A stretch of 64,000 nucleotides of DNA. It comes from Jonesia denitrificans DSM 20603. Lineage in GTDB: Bacteria > Actinomycetota > Actinomycetes > Actinomycetales > Cellulomonadaceae. The translations under genes were made by a program, and so were the position numbers. The stretch spans positions 1,178,001 to 1,242,000 of the forward strand of contig NC_013174.1 of the NCBI RefSeq assembly GCF_000024065.1, read 5' to 3'. Shown one piece after another: positions 20,715 through 29,692 of the stretch (within the stretch, counting starts at the first letter, position 1; every line of letters begins with the position of its first letter). Under the pieces are notes generated by a model. That model saw only the letters and a program-made list of their open reading frames with translations, ran no database searches and was not told the origin of the DNA.

Positions 20715-22571
20715 GTGAGCAACGACGACTCATCAAAGTCCTACGGTCGGGACTTCCGCGACCGCGATTCGCGAGACAACAAACGCAACAATAGCCAGAG
20801 CCAACAGGGTCAGGGGCGTCGGTGGGAGAACCGCGATGACCGTGGTCCGCGTCGTGATGATCGTGGGTTTGGTGACCGTGGTGCCCGTCGTGATGGTGAT
20901 GGTCAGGGGCGTCGGTGGGAGAACCGCGATGACCGTGGTCCGCGTCGTGATGGTGATGGTCAGGGGCGTCGGTGGGAGAACCGGGACGACCGTGGTCCGC
21001 GTCGTGATGGTGATGGTCAGGGGCGTCGGTGGGAGAACCGGGACGACCGTGGTCCGCGTCGTGATGGTGATGGTCAGGGGCGTCGGTGGGAGAACCGCGA
21101 TGACCGTGGTCCGCGTCGTGATGGTGATGGTCAGGGGCGTCGGTGGGAGAACCGCGATGACCGTGGTCCGCGTCGTGATGATCGTGGGTTTGGTGACCGT
21201 GGTGCCCGTCGTGATGGTGATGGCCAGGGGCGTCGGTGGGAGAACCGGGACGACCGTGGTCCGCGTCGTGATGATCGTGGGTTTGGTGACCGTGGTGCCC
21301 GTCGTGATGGTGATGGCCAGGGGCGTCGGTGGGAGAACCGCGATGACCGTGGTCCGCGTCGTGATGATCGTGGGTTTGGTGACCGTGGTGCCCGTCGTGA
21401 TGGTGATGGCCAGGGGCGTCGGTGGGAGAACCGGGACGACCGTGGTCCGCGTCGTGATGATCGTGGGTTTGGTGACCGTGGTGCCCGTCGTGATGGTGAT
21501 GGCCAGGGGCGTCGGTGGGAGAACCGCGATGACCGTGGTCCGCGTCGTGATGATCGTGGGTTTGGTGACCGTGGTGCCCGTCGTGATGGTGATGGCCAGG
21601 GGCGTCGGTGGGAGAACCGCGATGACCGTGGTCCGCGTCGTGATGATCGTGGGTTTGGTGACCGTGGTGCCCGTCGTGATGGTGATGGTCAGGGGCGTCG
21701 GTGGGAGAACCGGGACGACCGTGGTCCGCGTCGTGACAACCGTGAGGCCCCTCCAGTCGCATCGCTTCCTATCCCAGAAGGACTGGAGTTTTCCATGCTC
21801 GACCGCGACGCGCGGGCTCGACTTCGTGGGCTCTCCAAAGAAAATGCTGAGTTTGTGGGCTTGCACCTTATCGCCGCAGGACAACTTGTTGACACCGACC
21901 CAGAACTTGCCTACAAACACGCACAAGAAGCACTCAAACGTGGTGGTCGAGTCGACATCGTTCGCGAAGCTGCCGGGCTGACCGCATACTACACAGAACG
22001 CTATGCGGAGGCTCTCCGTGAGTTCCGTACCGTCCGCCGTCTTAGCGGCTCAAACCAGCACCTCGCTCTCATGGCAGACTGTGAACGCGGTATGGGGCGC
22101 CCAGAACGCGCAATCGCGTTAGCCCAAGAAGAAGACATGACTAAAGTGCCCGTGGACACACAAGTCGAACTGGCGATCGTTGTTGCTGGTGCACGGGTGG
22201 ATCTGGGCGACAACGAAGCCGCACTTGCGCATCTGGAAACACTCACGATCCCCACCGCCCGACGCGACCTCAACGTCCGTATGGTCGGGGCGAAAGTTGC
22301 GATCCTCGAACTGCTTGGCCGACACGACGACGCCGAGGAACTCCTTTCTCACCTTAGCCCAGCAGAAATCGAATCAATCGAAGAGCCCTACGAGGACATC
22401 GATGATGACATCGTCGTCTTTGACCTTGACGACGAAGAAACCTCCGATACTTCACACACACCCTCTGAGGAAGAAGACACGGAGGGAATCGACGCTGACG
22501 TCGAGGAGACCACAGAGAACAACGCATCAGCAGAAACAGATGAAGAAGACGACAAGGACACCAACGCGTGA
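20715..22571 (+). CDS. RG-rich tandem-repeat protein with TPR-like domain and acidic tail
   Basis: A 618-aa predicted cytoplasmic protein of unknown function in three parts. Residues 32-341 are a near-perfect tandem array rich in Arg, Asp and Gly (unit GQGRRWENRDDRGPRRD, with or without the extension DRGFGDRGARRDGD). Residues ~345-560 are helical, with TPR-like pairs such as LAYKHAQEALKRGG and YAEALREFRTVRRL. The last ~55 residues are extremely acidic (EEEDTEG...TDEEDDKDTNA). GTG 20715 is chosen because GGGAG (20701-20705) lies nine bases upstream. ATG 20676 and GTG 20655 are in frame but lack a ribosome site. It is the first gene after the rrn terminator and overlaps the HAD gene by four bases (GTGA). 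TPR homologues without the array commonly sit at this spot in actinobacteria (from memory). Confidence 0.85.
   Translation: MSNDDSSKSYGRDFRDRDSRDNKRNNSQSQQGQGRRWENRDDRGPRRDDRGFGDRGARRDGDGQGRRWENRDDRGPRRDGDGQGRRWENRDDRGPRRDGDGQGRRWENRDDRGPRRDGDGQGRRWENRDDRGPRRDGDGQGRRWENRDDRGPRRDDRGFGDRGARRDGDGQGRRWENRDDRGPRRDDRGFGDRGARRDGDGQGRRWENRDDRGPRRDDRGFGDRGARRDGDGQGRRWENRDDRGPRRDDRGFGDRGARRDGDGQGRRWENRDDRGPRRDDRGFGDRGARRDGDGQGRRWENRDDRGPRRDDRGFGDRGARRDGDGQGRRWENRDDRGPRRDNREAPPVASLPIPEGLEFSMLDRDARARLRGLSKENAEFVGLHLIAAGQLVDTDPELAYKHAQEALKRGGRVDIVREAAGLTAYYTERYAEALREFRTVRRLSGSNQHLALMADCERGMGRPERAIALAQEEDMTKVPVDTQVELAIVVAGARVDLGDNEAALAHLETLTIPTARRDLNVRMVGAKVAILELLGRHDDAEELLSHLSPAEIESIEEPYEDIDDDIVVFDLDDEETSDTSHTPSEEEDTEGIDADVEETTENNASAETDEEDDKDTNA
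20808..21737 (+). repeat. in-frame tandem repeat array, 12 units of 57 or 93 bp
   Basis: 930 bp made of twelve units: one 93-bp, four 57-bp, six 93-bp, and a final 51-bp partial. The 57-bp core encodes 19 residues, and the 93-bp form adds a 12-residue extension (DRGFGDRGARRD in place of the direct return). Units differ only at silent positions: AACCGCGATGAC versus AACCGGGACGAC, and GGTCAG versus GGCCAG. Because both lengths are multiples of three and stop-free, long spurious open frames appear on both strands. Confidence 0.97.
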
Positions 22572-23596
22572 CTGAACAGTACCTTCAGCACAGTGAGGTA
22601 CCGCTCTCGCAGCGGTACCCACTGGCACTTGTTGACCTCGACGGAGTAGCCTACAAAGGGCACGAACCCATTAACCATGCGTCAGATGGGCTGAACGCCG
22701 CTCGACAACACGGTATGCGCCTCGTGTTTGTCACAAACAACGCATCACGAGAACCGCAAGACGTCGCGCAACAATTGACTAGCCTCGACATCCCAGCTCA
22801 CAGCGACGACGTCATGACTGCAGCACAAGCATGTGCCCGCCTCCTCACACAACACGTTGAACCAGGCGCAAAAGTGCTCGTCATCGGTGGCGCTGGTCTG
22901 CGCACGGCAGTACACGAAGCGGGATACACCATCGTAGAGTCAGCTGACGACAACCCCATCGCAGTTGCCCAGGGGTTCGCGCCCACTCTAGGGTGGAAAG
23001 ACCTCGCTGAAGCAGCATACGCAGTAACAGCAGGTGCTCTCCATGTTGCATCCAACCTCGATCTCTCCCTGCCCACAGCGAGGGGATTCGCTCCAGGAAA
23101 TGGATCGCTCGTTGGAGCGGTAAAAGCAGCTACAGGGGTCGAGCCACTCAGTGCCGGAAAACCATCGCCAGCCATGTACCACATGGCCATCGAACGAGCA
23201 GGGGCATCAACCGCACTAGTGATCGGCGACCGCCTTGACACCGACCTAGCCGGAGCACGAGCGGGCGGACTCCACGGTTTGCACGTACTCACAGGTGTGT
23301 CAACAATCCGAGACGCCATCAACGCTTCACCTATAGAGCGTCCCCACTACCTCGCCTGTGACCTTCGCGCCCTCACAACAACCCACCCCGCTGTGACGCA
23401 ACGAAATGGCTGGTGGGTATGTGGAGCATCTGCTGTCAGAGTGGTGGACAGTGCGCTTGAAGTATGGGAATCAGACGACAGCGAAGGAAGCCCTGACGGA
23501 CTTGATCCAGCACGGGCTGCGTGCGTTGCAGCCTGGAACTACGCCGACACCCATCCCACCACCACTCAATTCGACTTACCAGAAGCGCTCGTATAG
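22568..23596 (+). CDS. HAD-superfamily phosphatase, NagD-like (subclass IIA)
   Basis: A 342-aa cytoplasmic phosphatase. HAD motif I is DLDGVAYKG near residue 24, motif II is FVTNNASREP, motif III is the lysine in GKPSPAMY, and motif IV is IGDRLDTDLAGA. The cap of about 100 residues between motifs II and III is of the C2 (NagD/4-nitrophenyl phosphatase) type. Substrate unknown; relatives act on phosphoglycolate, glycerol phosphate or nucleotides. GTG 22568 overlaps the TPR-gene stop (GTGA), so the two are coupled. The C-terminal ~90 residues beyond the HAD core are less conserved. Confidence 0.9.
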   Translation: MTEQYLQHSEVPLSQRYPLALVDLDGVAYKGHEPINHASDGLNAARQHGMRLVFVTNNASREPQDVAQQLTSLDIPAHSDDVMTAAQACARLLTQHVEPGAKVLVIGGAGLRTAVHEAGYTIVESADDNPIAVAQGFAPTLGWKDLAEAAYAVTAGALHVASNLDLSLPTARGFAPGNGSLVGAVKAATGVEPLSAGKPSPAMYHMAIERAGASTALVIGDRLDTDLAGARAGGLHGLHVLTGVSTIRDAINASPIERPHYLACDLRALTTTHPAVTQRNGWWVCGASAVRVVDSALEVWESDDSEGSPDGLDPARAACVAAWNYADTHPTTTQFDLPEALV

Positions 23597-23658
23597 GTCA
23601 CAGCGCGAAAGCAACACACCACAGAAACGGACCGACCGACAACGTGAGAAAGTGAGCG

Positions 23659-23808
23659 ATGGAAGAAACCGACACACCGGATATTACGCACCATGGTCTT
23701 GATGAACTCACCGGCGTCCTCGAATCGCACCCAGTCGAGGAGCATCCCCGGTTGTTCGCGCCCCTCATCGACGCGCTTGAGGCGCAGTTGGCGCAGAACC
23801 AACTGTGA
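23659..23808 (+). CDS. small acidic protein between HAD phosphatase and TlyA
   Basis: A 49-aa open frame, MEETDTPDITHHGL... ending EALEAQLAQNQL. It is acidic and probably helical in the second half, with no membrane segment or Cys. It overlaps the tlyA start by four bases (GTGA), the same coupling used throughout this run, and GTGAGAAAGTGAG precedes it. Short proteins of this size occur at this position in other actinobacteria (from memory, not checked). Function unknown. Confidence 0.65.
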   Translation: MEETDTPDITHHGLDELTGVLESHPVEEHPRLFAPLIDALEAQLAQNQL

Positions 23809-24737
23809 CGTCCGAGCAAAAATCACGACGTCTCGACGTCACTGTAGTGATGCGAGGGCTCGCACCCTCACGCAACCGTGCAGCCCGTATCATTTCTGAC
23901 GGCGCCGTCTTCGTTAATGGGCGATCCATCACGAAACCGGCATGGCCGGTGCACAACGCAGACACCATCACGCTCAAAGGCGGGCTCACAACCTATGTGT
24001 CACGCGCCGCAATGAAACTTGCGCGTACTCTCGACGCCTTGACAGGTTCCCTGGATGTATCAGGTCGACACGCTCTCGACATTGGAGCCTCCACCGGCGG
24101 GTTCACTCAAGTTCTCCTCGAACGTGGAGCACCGACAGTGATCGCACTTGACGTAGGACACGACCAACTCGTTCCCGCACTGCGCGAGGATGAGCGGGTC
24201 CACGTGATGGAAAAAGTCAACGCAAGAACCCTCACCACAAATCAGCTTCCGTGGACACCTACAGTGACCGTGGCAGACGTATCATTCATTTCGTTAACGA
24301 AGATTATCCCCGCGGTGGCACACATATCCCCGCCAGGTGCCGATTTGCTCCTCATGGTGAAGCCCCAATTTGAAGTTGGTCGATCTGATGTCAAAGCGGG
24401 TGTCGTCACGGACCCACACGCACACCAACGAGCAATCCACCAAGTTCTCCAGGAAGCAGAACAGGCGGGCCTCTCAGCCAAGTGCATCATCCCCAGCGCG
24501 TTGCCAGGACCGCAAGGTAACCGTGAGTATTTCGTGTGGTTCACTGTGGACAACGCCGAAGAAACACCGACATGGCGTACCGTGGGGGTAGAGGTGAACC
24601 GCCAAGCGCATATCGCACAAGCCGTTTCTGCAGCTGTGGGGTTCGCGCTGAACCTCGATGTGCAAGGGCGCAGTGTGCCGCAGGATGACGGAGTACCGGC
24701 AACGCAGTGCTACTGGTTGACAGGGAGTGACGCATGA
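23805..24737 (+). CDS. tlyA: TlyA-family rRNA 2'-O-methyltransferase
   Basis: 310 aa. The N-terminal S4 RNA-binding domain (about residues 8-65, LAPSRNRAARIISDGAVFVNG) is followed by an FtsJ/RrmJ-like methyltransferase with SAM motif LDIGASTGGFTQVLLERGA and the downstream ADVSFISL and VKPQFEVG segments. Characterised TlyA proteins methylate 16S C1409 and 23S C1920 and make ribosomes sensitive to capreomycin; the same role is inferred here. GTG 23805 overlaps the 49-aa gene, and the stop overlaps nadK in an ATGA. Confidence 0.93.
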   Translation: MTSEQKSRRLDVTVVMRGLAPSRNRAARIISDGAVFVNGRSITKPAWPVHNADTITLKGGLTTYVSRAAMKLARTLDALTGSLDVSGRHALDIGASTGGFTQVLLERGAPTVIALDVGHDQLVPALREDERVHVMEKVNARTLTTNQLPWTPTVTVADVSFISLTKIIPAVAHISPPGADLLLMVKPQFEVGRSDVKAGVVTDPHAHQRAIHQVLQEAEQAGLSAKCIIPSALPGPQGNREYFVWFTVDNAEETPTWRTVGVEVNRQAHIAQAVSAAVGFALNLDVQGRSVPQDDGVPATQCYWLTGSDA

Positions 24738-25693
24738 CTCGAAACGTTCTCGTGGTAACCCACCCTGGTCGATCCGAGGCCGTCACCGCATTGCGTGAAA
24801 CGGTCCCTGCACTGACACGACACGGTTTTACAATCTACGCAACCGACCTCTCCACAGAACTTTCTACAGAGTTGGGGATTCACAACTTCACTCCATACCA
24901 ACCAGCCTCCCACATGTCGATCAACGATGTGGAAGCAGTCATGGTCCTTGGCGGCGACGGAACAATCTTGCGTGCAGCAGAACTCGTCTTCGGGTCCTCA
25001 GTGCCAGTACTAGGCATCAACCTTGGCCACGTTGGGTTCCTCGCCGAAAGTGAAAAGGAAGATCTTGACCTGGCTGTCGCACGCCTGGCAGCACGCGACT
25101 ATGTGACTGAAGAACGTCGTGTTCTTCAGGTCACCGTCCATCGCCCTGGTTTTGCGCAACCTGTCATCGATTGGGCGTTGAATGAAGCCACAGTCGAAAA
25201 GGCTGAACCAGCACGGATGTTGGAAGTTGCGTTGTCTGTGGACGAACGCCCACTGTCTGCGTTTGGGTGCGACGCAGTGATCATCGCTACCGCAACAGGG
25301 TCTACCGCTCACGCGTTTTCTGCCGGTGGTCCCATCGTGTGGCCAGACGTCGCGGCAAAAGTTGTTGTCCCCGTTGCTGCTCATGCCTTGTTTGCAACCC
25401 CACTGGTGTTAGGGCCGTCAGCAGATTGCACTGTTGATGTTCTCCCAGAATCAGGAGTCGGGGGTGTGCTGGTCACTGATGGGCGCCGTCAAACAGATAT
25501 TCCCCAAGGGTCGCGGGTCACTGTCCGCACAAGTGACACCCCAATTGTCTTTGCACGCCTTGCAGAAGCCCCTTTTGCTGACCGGCTTGTTTCGAAATTT
25601 CGGCTACCGGTCGATGGTTGGCGCAATGGACACACGATCAGCAGGCGACGTTCCGGTAGTGGACCCAACGAAGGAGGGAGTATCGATGCTTGA
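24734..25693 (+). CDS. nadK: NAD kinase
   Basis: ATP- or polyphosphate-dependent phosphorylation of NAD to NADP, 319 aa. Signature GGDGTILRAAE near residue 74, NLGHVGFLAE, the NEATVEK segment and TGSTAHAFSAGGPIVWP give the complete family pattern. ATG 24734 overlaps the tlyA stop by four bases. The 3' end overlaps recN by eight bases. The tlyA-nadK-recN order is common in actinobacteria. Confidence 0.96.
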   Translation: MTRNVLVVTHPGRSEAVTALRETVPALTRHGFTIYATDLSTELSTELGIHNFTPYQPASHMSINDVEAVMVLGGDGTILRAAELVFGSSVPVLGINLGHVGFLAESEKEDLDLAVARLAARDYVTEERRVLQVTVHRPGFAQPVIDWALNEATVEKAEPARMLEVALSVDERPLSAFGCDAVIIATATGSTAHAFSAGGPIVWPDVAAKVVVPVAAHALFATPLVLGPSADCTVDVLPESGVGGVLVTDGRRQTDIPQGSRVTVRTSDTPIVFARLAEAPFADRLVSKFRLPVDGWRNGHTISRRRSGSGPNEGGSIDA

Positions 25694-27419
25694 TGAAATG
25701 ACTATTGACAGCCTTGGTGTCATCCATCGCACTCGTATGGACTTTTCTCCTGGGCTTACTGCAATCACCGGAGAGACCGGTGCGGGCAAAACAATGGTGT
25801 TAACTGGTATGTCATTGTTACTGGGCGCGAAAGCTGATCCAGCCACAGTCCGTGTGGGCGCGCAACGCGCCGTTGTTGAAGGACGCGTGACGGCCGTGTC
25901 AGATGAGGTTGTGCGTACCGTTGAAGAGGTAGGAGGATACCTCGATGATGATGGTGCGCTCATTATTTCGCGCACTGTTGCGGCTGCTGGGCGTTCACGT
26001 ACTCATTTGGCGGGACGGTCTGTTCCGCAACAAACACTTGCCGACGTCGCCCAGGAATTAGTCACGATTCATGGACAGTCTGACCAAATTCGGCTGAAAT
26101 CTCCTGCCCGCCAGCGGGCTGCACTGGATGAGTTTGCTGGTGAGGAATTTGCGCGTGTGCTGAAAGAGTACCGCACTGCGTGGTTTCGTCGGGCAGAACT
26201 CGTGGCCCAGTTGGATGGTCTGGTCACTCAGCGTGACGAACGTGCACGAGAAGCTGAATTGCTACGGATGGGTTTAGCTGAGGTGGAACGTGTTGAACCT
26301 GTCAGTGGTGAAGATGTGGCTCTCGCTGCTGAGGCGGCCCGGTTGAGCAACGTGCAATTGTTGCGCGACGCGGCCCATGCCGCGCACATGTGTGTAGCTG
26401 GCGGTGACATTGCTGATGGTGGTGTTGATGAGTTGACGCCTGTGACCGAATTGCTTGATCGTGCTGCGCGGGTTCTTCACGGTGTTGAGGAGCATGACGC
26501 CGAGTTGGGGCGACTTGCGGGACGCGTGGATGAGATACGTTTTGCTGTTGATGATGTTGTTGCCGAGTTGTCAGCACACACCTCAACGTTGGAGGCCGAC
26601 CCGGCACGGCTGGAGTGGGTGGAGCAGCGTCGCAGTGAGTTGCATGGGTTGACACGTGCCTATGGTGAGTCTGTCGATGCGGTGCTGGCGTGGGCGGCTG
26701 ATGCTGGGCTGCGTTTAATGGAGCTTGAAGATGACGGTGAGCGTATTGAGTCGTTGCGTGTCGAGGTAGAGCAGGTTACCGAGTTACTTGGTGAGCTCGC
26801 GAACGACATGACGACGCGTCGAAGGGGCGCTGCCCGTGATCTTGCGGATGCTGTGACCTCTGAATTGGCTGGTCTTGCGATGGGTGGTGCCCGCTTTGAT
26901 GTTGATGTGTCGACGAATGAGGAACTCGGTGCGTACGGACGTGACGATGTGGTGATGTTACTCACTCCGCATCAGGGTGCTCCGGCTCGCCCTCTGGGGC
27001 GTGGAGCATCGGGTGGTGAATTATCGCGCGTGATGTTGGCTCTAGAAGTCGCATTGGCAACCGCATCCACGTCTGGTGCGCGCGGCGTGCCGACGATGAT
27101 TTTTGATGAGGTAGATGCAGGGGTTGGTGGGAAAGCTGCGATCGAGGTGGGGCGGCGGTTGGCTCGATTAGCGCAGACTTTCCAGGTCATTGTGGTGACT
27201 CACTTGCCACAGGTTGCAGCGTTCGCTGATCACCATGTTGTGGTGACAAAAAGTTCCGGGCAGGATGTCTCGCAGGGCTTCACGCAGTCGGACGTTCGTG
27301 AGGTTGTGGGAGATGAACGAGTTGTGGAGTTAGCGCGGATGTTGTCTGGTCAAGATGAGTCAGATGCAGCGTTGGAACACGCGAAAGAACTGCTTGACAT
27401 AGCGACTGTGAGATTATGA
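25686..27419 (+). CDS. recN: DNA repair protein RecN
   Basis: SMC-like ATPase acting early in double-strand-break repair, 577 aa. Walker A is GETGAGKTMVL, a long central coiled coil covers roughly residues 160-370 (Leu/Glu/Arg-rich), the ABC signature is RGASGGELSRVML and Walker B TMIFDEVDAGVGG, with VVTHLPQVAA as the H-loop. ATG 25686 is chosen because GGAGGGA (25674-25680) precedes it by five bases. A start at 25434 would duplicate the nadK 3' end in another frame. It overlaps steA by four bases. Confidence 0.95.
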   Translation: MLDEMTIDSLGVIHRTRMDFSPGLTAITGETGAGKTMVLTGMSLLLGAKADPATVRVGAQRAVVEGRVTAVSDEVVRTVEEVGGYLDDDGALIISRTVAAAGRSRTHLAGRSVPQQTLADVAQELVTIHGQSDQIRLKSPARQRAALDEFAGEEFARVLKEYRTAWFRRAELVAQLDGLVTQRDERAREAELLRMGLAEVERVEPVSGEDVALAAEAARLSNVQLLRDAAHAAHMCVAGGDIADGGVDELTPVTELLDRAARVLHGVEEHDAELGRLAGRVDEIRFAVDDVVAELSAHTSTLEADPARLEWVEQRRSELHGLTRAYGESVDAVLAWAADAGLRLMELEDDGERIESLRVEVEQVTELLGELANDMTTRRRGAARDLADAVTSELAGLAMGGARFDVDVSTNEELGAYGRDDVVMLLTPHQGAPARPLGRGASGGELSRVMLALEVALATASTSGARGVPTMIFDEVDAGVGGKAAIEVGRRLARLAQTFQVIVVTHLPQVAAFADHHVVVTKSSGQDVSQGFTQSDVREVVGDERVVELARMLSGQDESDAALEHAKELLDIATVRL

Positions 27420-28624
27420 AGGCGATGAAACTCCTCAGGAAGAAGAAAAGCGAACAGGTTGCTCAGGATGGGCGTATCCAGGGCATCGCGAAAGTAGACC
27501 GCCGCACAAAGGATCTCACGAAGCGTCTTGATCCAGGTGACGTTGCTGTCATCAACCACACTGATATTGACCGTGTGGCTGCGGACTCACTGGTTGCTGC
27601 ACGGCCGCGCGCTGTGCTCAATGCGGCGAAGTCGATTTCAGGGCGGTACCCGAACCTTGGGCCTGGGATTCTTGTGGACGCTGGAATCACACTCATTGAT
27701 GACCTTGGACCTGACGTGATGACGATCAAGGAGGGGCGCACAGTCACCATTGATGGTGCGAGCGTGTACGTGGGCGACACGCTTATTGCTGAGGGGGAAG
27801 AGCAGTCGCACTCGTCGATCACCATGGCGTTAGAAGAGGCCCGTGAAGGTCTGTCTGTGCAGATGGAGTCGTTTGCGGCTAACACGATGGACTACTTGCG
27901 CAAGGAACGTGAGTTGTTGCTGGACGGGGTGGGCGTCCCGGATATTTCGACCTCCATTGAAGGTCGTCAGGTACTTATTGTGGTGAGGGGCTATCACTAT
28001 AAAGAGGACCTGCACATGTTGCGCCCCTATATTAAAGAGTATCGTCCCGTCCTCATCGGGGTTGATGGAGGTGCGGACGCGATCCTTGAAGGTGGTTGGC
28101 AACCAGATCTCATTGTCGGTGACATGGATTCGGTATCGGACAAGGCGTTACGGTGCGGTGCTGAGATTGTGGTCCATGCATATCGCGATGGGCGTGCTCC
28201 TGGGACCGAACGCTTGAAAGATCTTGGTGTGGAGCATGTTGTGTTTCCGGCAACCGGTACCTCAGAGGACATTGCAATGCTCCTTGCAGACGATCTCGGG
28301 GCGGAACTTATTGTTGCGGTAGGTACACATGCAACGCTGGTGGAGTTCCTAGACAAGGGGCGTGCTGGTATGGCGTCAACTTTCCTCACCCGGTTGCGGG
28401 TGGGAGGAAAACTTGTGGATGCGAAAGGCGTGTCACGGTTGTACCGTCAACGGATCTCCAATTCGCAACTGGTGTTACTGGCAGTAGCAGGGTTGATCGC
28501 TGTCGCGGCTGCGCTTGCGTCAACTAATGTGGGTCAGGCGCTTTTTGGTTTGACCGGTGCACGGTTCGATGACTTTTTGTCGTGGTTCCAGTCGTTCCCG
28601 TTGTGGAGTTCTCCGCCATCCTAG
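27416..28624 (+). CDS. steA: SteA-like thiamin-pyrophosphokinase-fold membrane protein
   Basis: 402 aa. The middle (about residues 170-320) has a thiamin-pyrophosphokinase-like fold (VLIGVDGGADAILEGGWQPDLIVGDMDSVSD) and is preceded by a conserved ~160-residue N-terminal domain. One transmembrane helix (about 350-372, LVLLAVAGLIAVAAALA) anchors the C-terminus. SteA, with SteB, is reported to influence cell separation in Corynebacterium, possibly by activating a peptidoglycan hydrolase; the same role is inferred. The overlap ATGA with recN and a steB homologue immediately downstream support the assignment. Confidence 0.85.
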   Translation: MKAMKLLRKKKSEQVAQDGRIQGIAKVDRRTKDLTKRLDPGDVAVINHTDIDRVAADSLVAARPRAVLNAAKSISGRYPNLGPGILVDAGITLIDDLGPDVMTIKEGRTVTIDGASVYVGDTLIAEGEEQSHSSITMALEEAREGLSVQMESFAANTMDYLRKERELLLDGVGVPDISTSIEGRQVLIVVRGYHYKEDLHMLRPYIKEYRPVLIGVDGGADAILEGGWQPDLIVGDMDSVSDKALRCGAEIVVHAYRDGRAPGTERLKDLGVEHVVFPATGTSEDIAMLLADDLGAELIVAVGTHATLVEFLDKGRAGMASTFLTRLRVGGKLVDAKGVSRLYRQRISNSQLVLLAVAGLIAVAAALASTNVGQALFGLTGARFDDFLSWFQSFPLWSSPPS

Positions 28625-28638
28625 CGTGGTGAGAGTTG

Positions 28639-28668
28639 TTGTCGGTGCCGTTTCGTCTTCGTTAGAAA
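28639..28668 (+). promoter_or_regulatory. candidate internal promoter before steB
   Basis: TTGTCG (28639-28644) and TAGAAA (28663-28668) are separated by 18 bases, and the GTG start of steB follows ten bases later. It fits a sigma-70-like promoter that would let the steB-murJ-GT section be transcribed independently of recN-steA. Confidence 0.3.
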
Positions 28669-28678
28669 GTGCTGTGTC

Positions 28679-29692
28679 GTGATTGACTTTAGATACCACC
28701 TCGTCTCGCTGATATCTGTATTCCTCGCTTTAGCGGTGGGCATTATTTTGGGTGCTGGTCCGTTGAAGGAGTCGATTTCTAATCAGCTCACTGGACAGGT
28801 GGAGCAACTGCGCCAGGAGAAGGATGACCTTCGGAGTGAAGCTGATGCGCTGGCACTACGTAATGACCGACTGAATGAGTACATTGACGCGGTGTCGCGG
28901 CGTACCGTCCACGATGTTCTCAGTGAACGTCGTGTCGCGATTATTCAGGTCTCTGACGTCTCTGACGCGTTGTATGAGGGGGTCGTGGAGCAGGTCGAGA
29001 GTTCTGGTGCGCAAGTAACATCGCGTGTTCGTGTGACAGATGCTTGGACGGCGGGCGATCAAGCAGATGCACGCCAATCGTATGCTTCGTCCCTCGTTGA
29101 TTTCTTGCCTGAGGACCGGCGTGATGTGGCGTCAGATAAAGCTTTGGCGTCTGCGTTGGTGGTGGCTTTGACACAGGCGAACCCGGCAGACCCACAAGCA
29201 GTATCAGACGACGCGGCTCTTGCACTGGAAGTTCTTGAGGGTGCGGACTTAGTGGAGTTGGTGTCCTACACGTCGGTTCCAGCCGATGCAGTGATCATCC
29301 TCGACGCACGCTCTTATGACGGTGAGGTGCCAGACAACACCGAACAGTCGTTGTTGTATGCCAATATCGCTGAGGCTGCTGCTCACTTGTCGGAGGGTGT
29401 TGTTGTTGCAGCGTCGAATGTTGTTGACGGCGATGTGGTGTCGGTGATTCGCGAGGACTCGTCGTTGGTCAAGTTGGTGTCGACTGTGTCGGATACTGAT
29501 TTGTCGTTTGGCCGGTTGAACACGCCATTGGCGCTTGCTGCTGCAATTGGCAATAAGGTGGGTCATTTTGGTTTTGAGTCGAGTGCTAATGCGTTAGTGC
29601 CCGCGGCGGTGACTCTTGATGCTCCTGTCCGAAGCGTAGCGAATGCTGAGGAAGACGCGCAGAACGCTGATGGTGATGAGGGGGAATCCTAA
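28679..29692 (+). CDS. steB: SteB / MctB-like envelope protein
   Basis: 337 aa. An N-terminal signal-anchor (IDFRYHLVSLISVFLALAVGIILG) is followed by a coiled-coil stretch (about residues 35-75, VEQLRQEKDDLRSEADALALRNDRLNE) and an extracytoplasmic domain. The FRYHLVSL...GIILGAGPL opening is the hallmark of the family annotated either as copper transporter MctB or as SteB. Adjacency to steA favours the SteB role in cell separation. No metal-binding cysteine cluster is evident, so copper transport is doubtful. The start is GTG 28679, and TAATG joins its end to the next gene. Confidence 0.8.
   Translation: MIDFRYHLVSLISVFLALAVGIILGAGPLKESISNQLTGQVEQLRQEKDDLRSEADALALRNDRLNEYIDAVSRRTVHDVLSERRVAIIQVSDVSDALYEGVVEQVESSGAQVTSRVRVTDAWTAGDQADARQSYASSLVDFLPEDRRDVASDKALASALVVALTQANPADPQAVSDDAALALEVLEGADLVELVSYTSVPADAVIILDARSYDGEVPDNTEQSLLYANIAEAAAHLSEGVVVAASNVVDGDVVSVIREDSSLVKLVSTVSDTDLSFGRLNTPLALAAAIGNKVGHFGFESSANALVPAAVTLDAPVRSVANAEEDAQNADGDEGES

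Noticed and set aside
20808-21737. CRISPR-like regular repetition
   Set aside because: Units are directly adjacent with no unique spacers and stay in one reading frame of a protein; there are no cas genes nearby.
20698-21981. Long open frames on both strands across the repeat array (354-397 aa, His/Asp- or Thr-rich)
   Set aside because: They arise because the repeat units are multiples of three and stop-free in several frames; the peptides are pure repeat translations and the supported frame continues into a TPR domain with a ribosome site.
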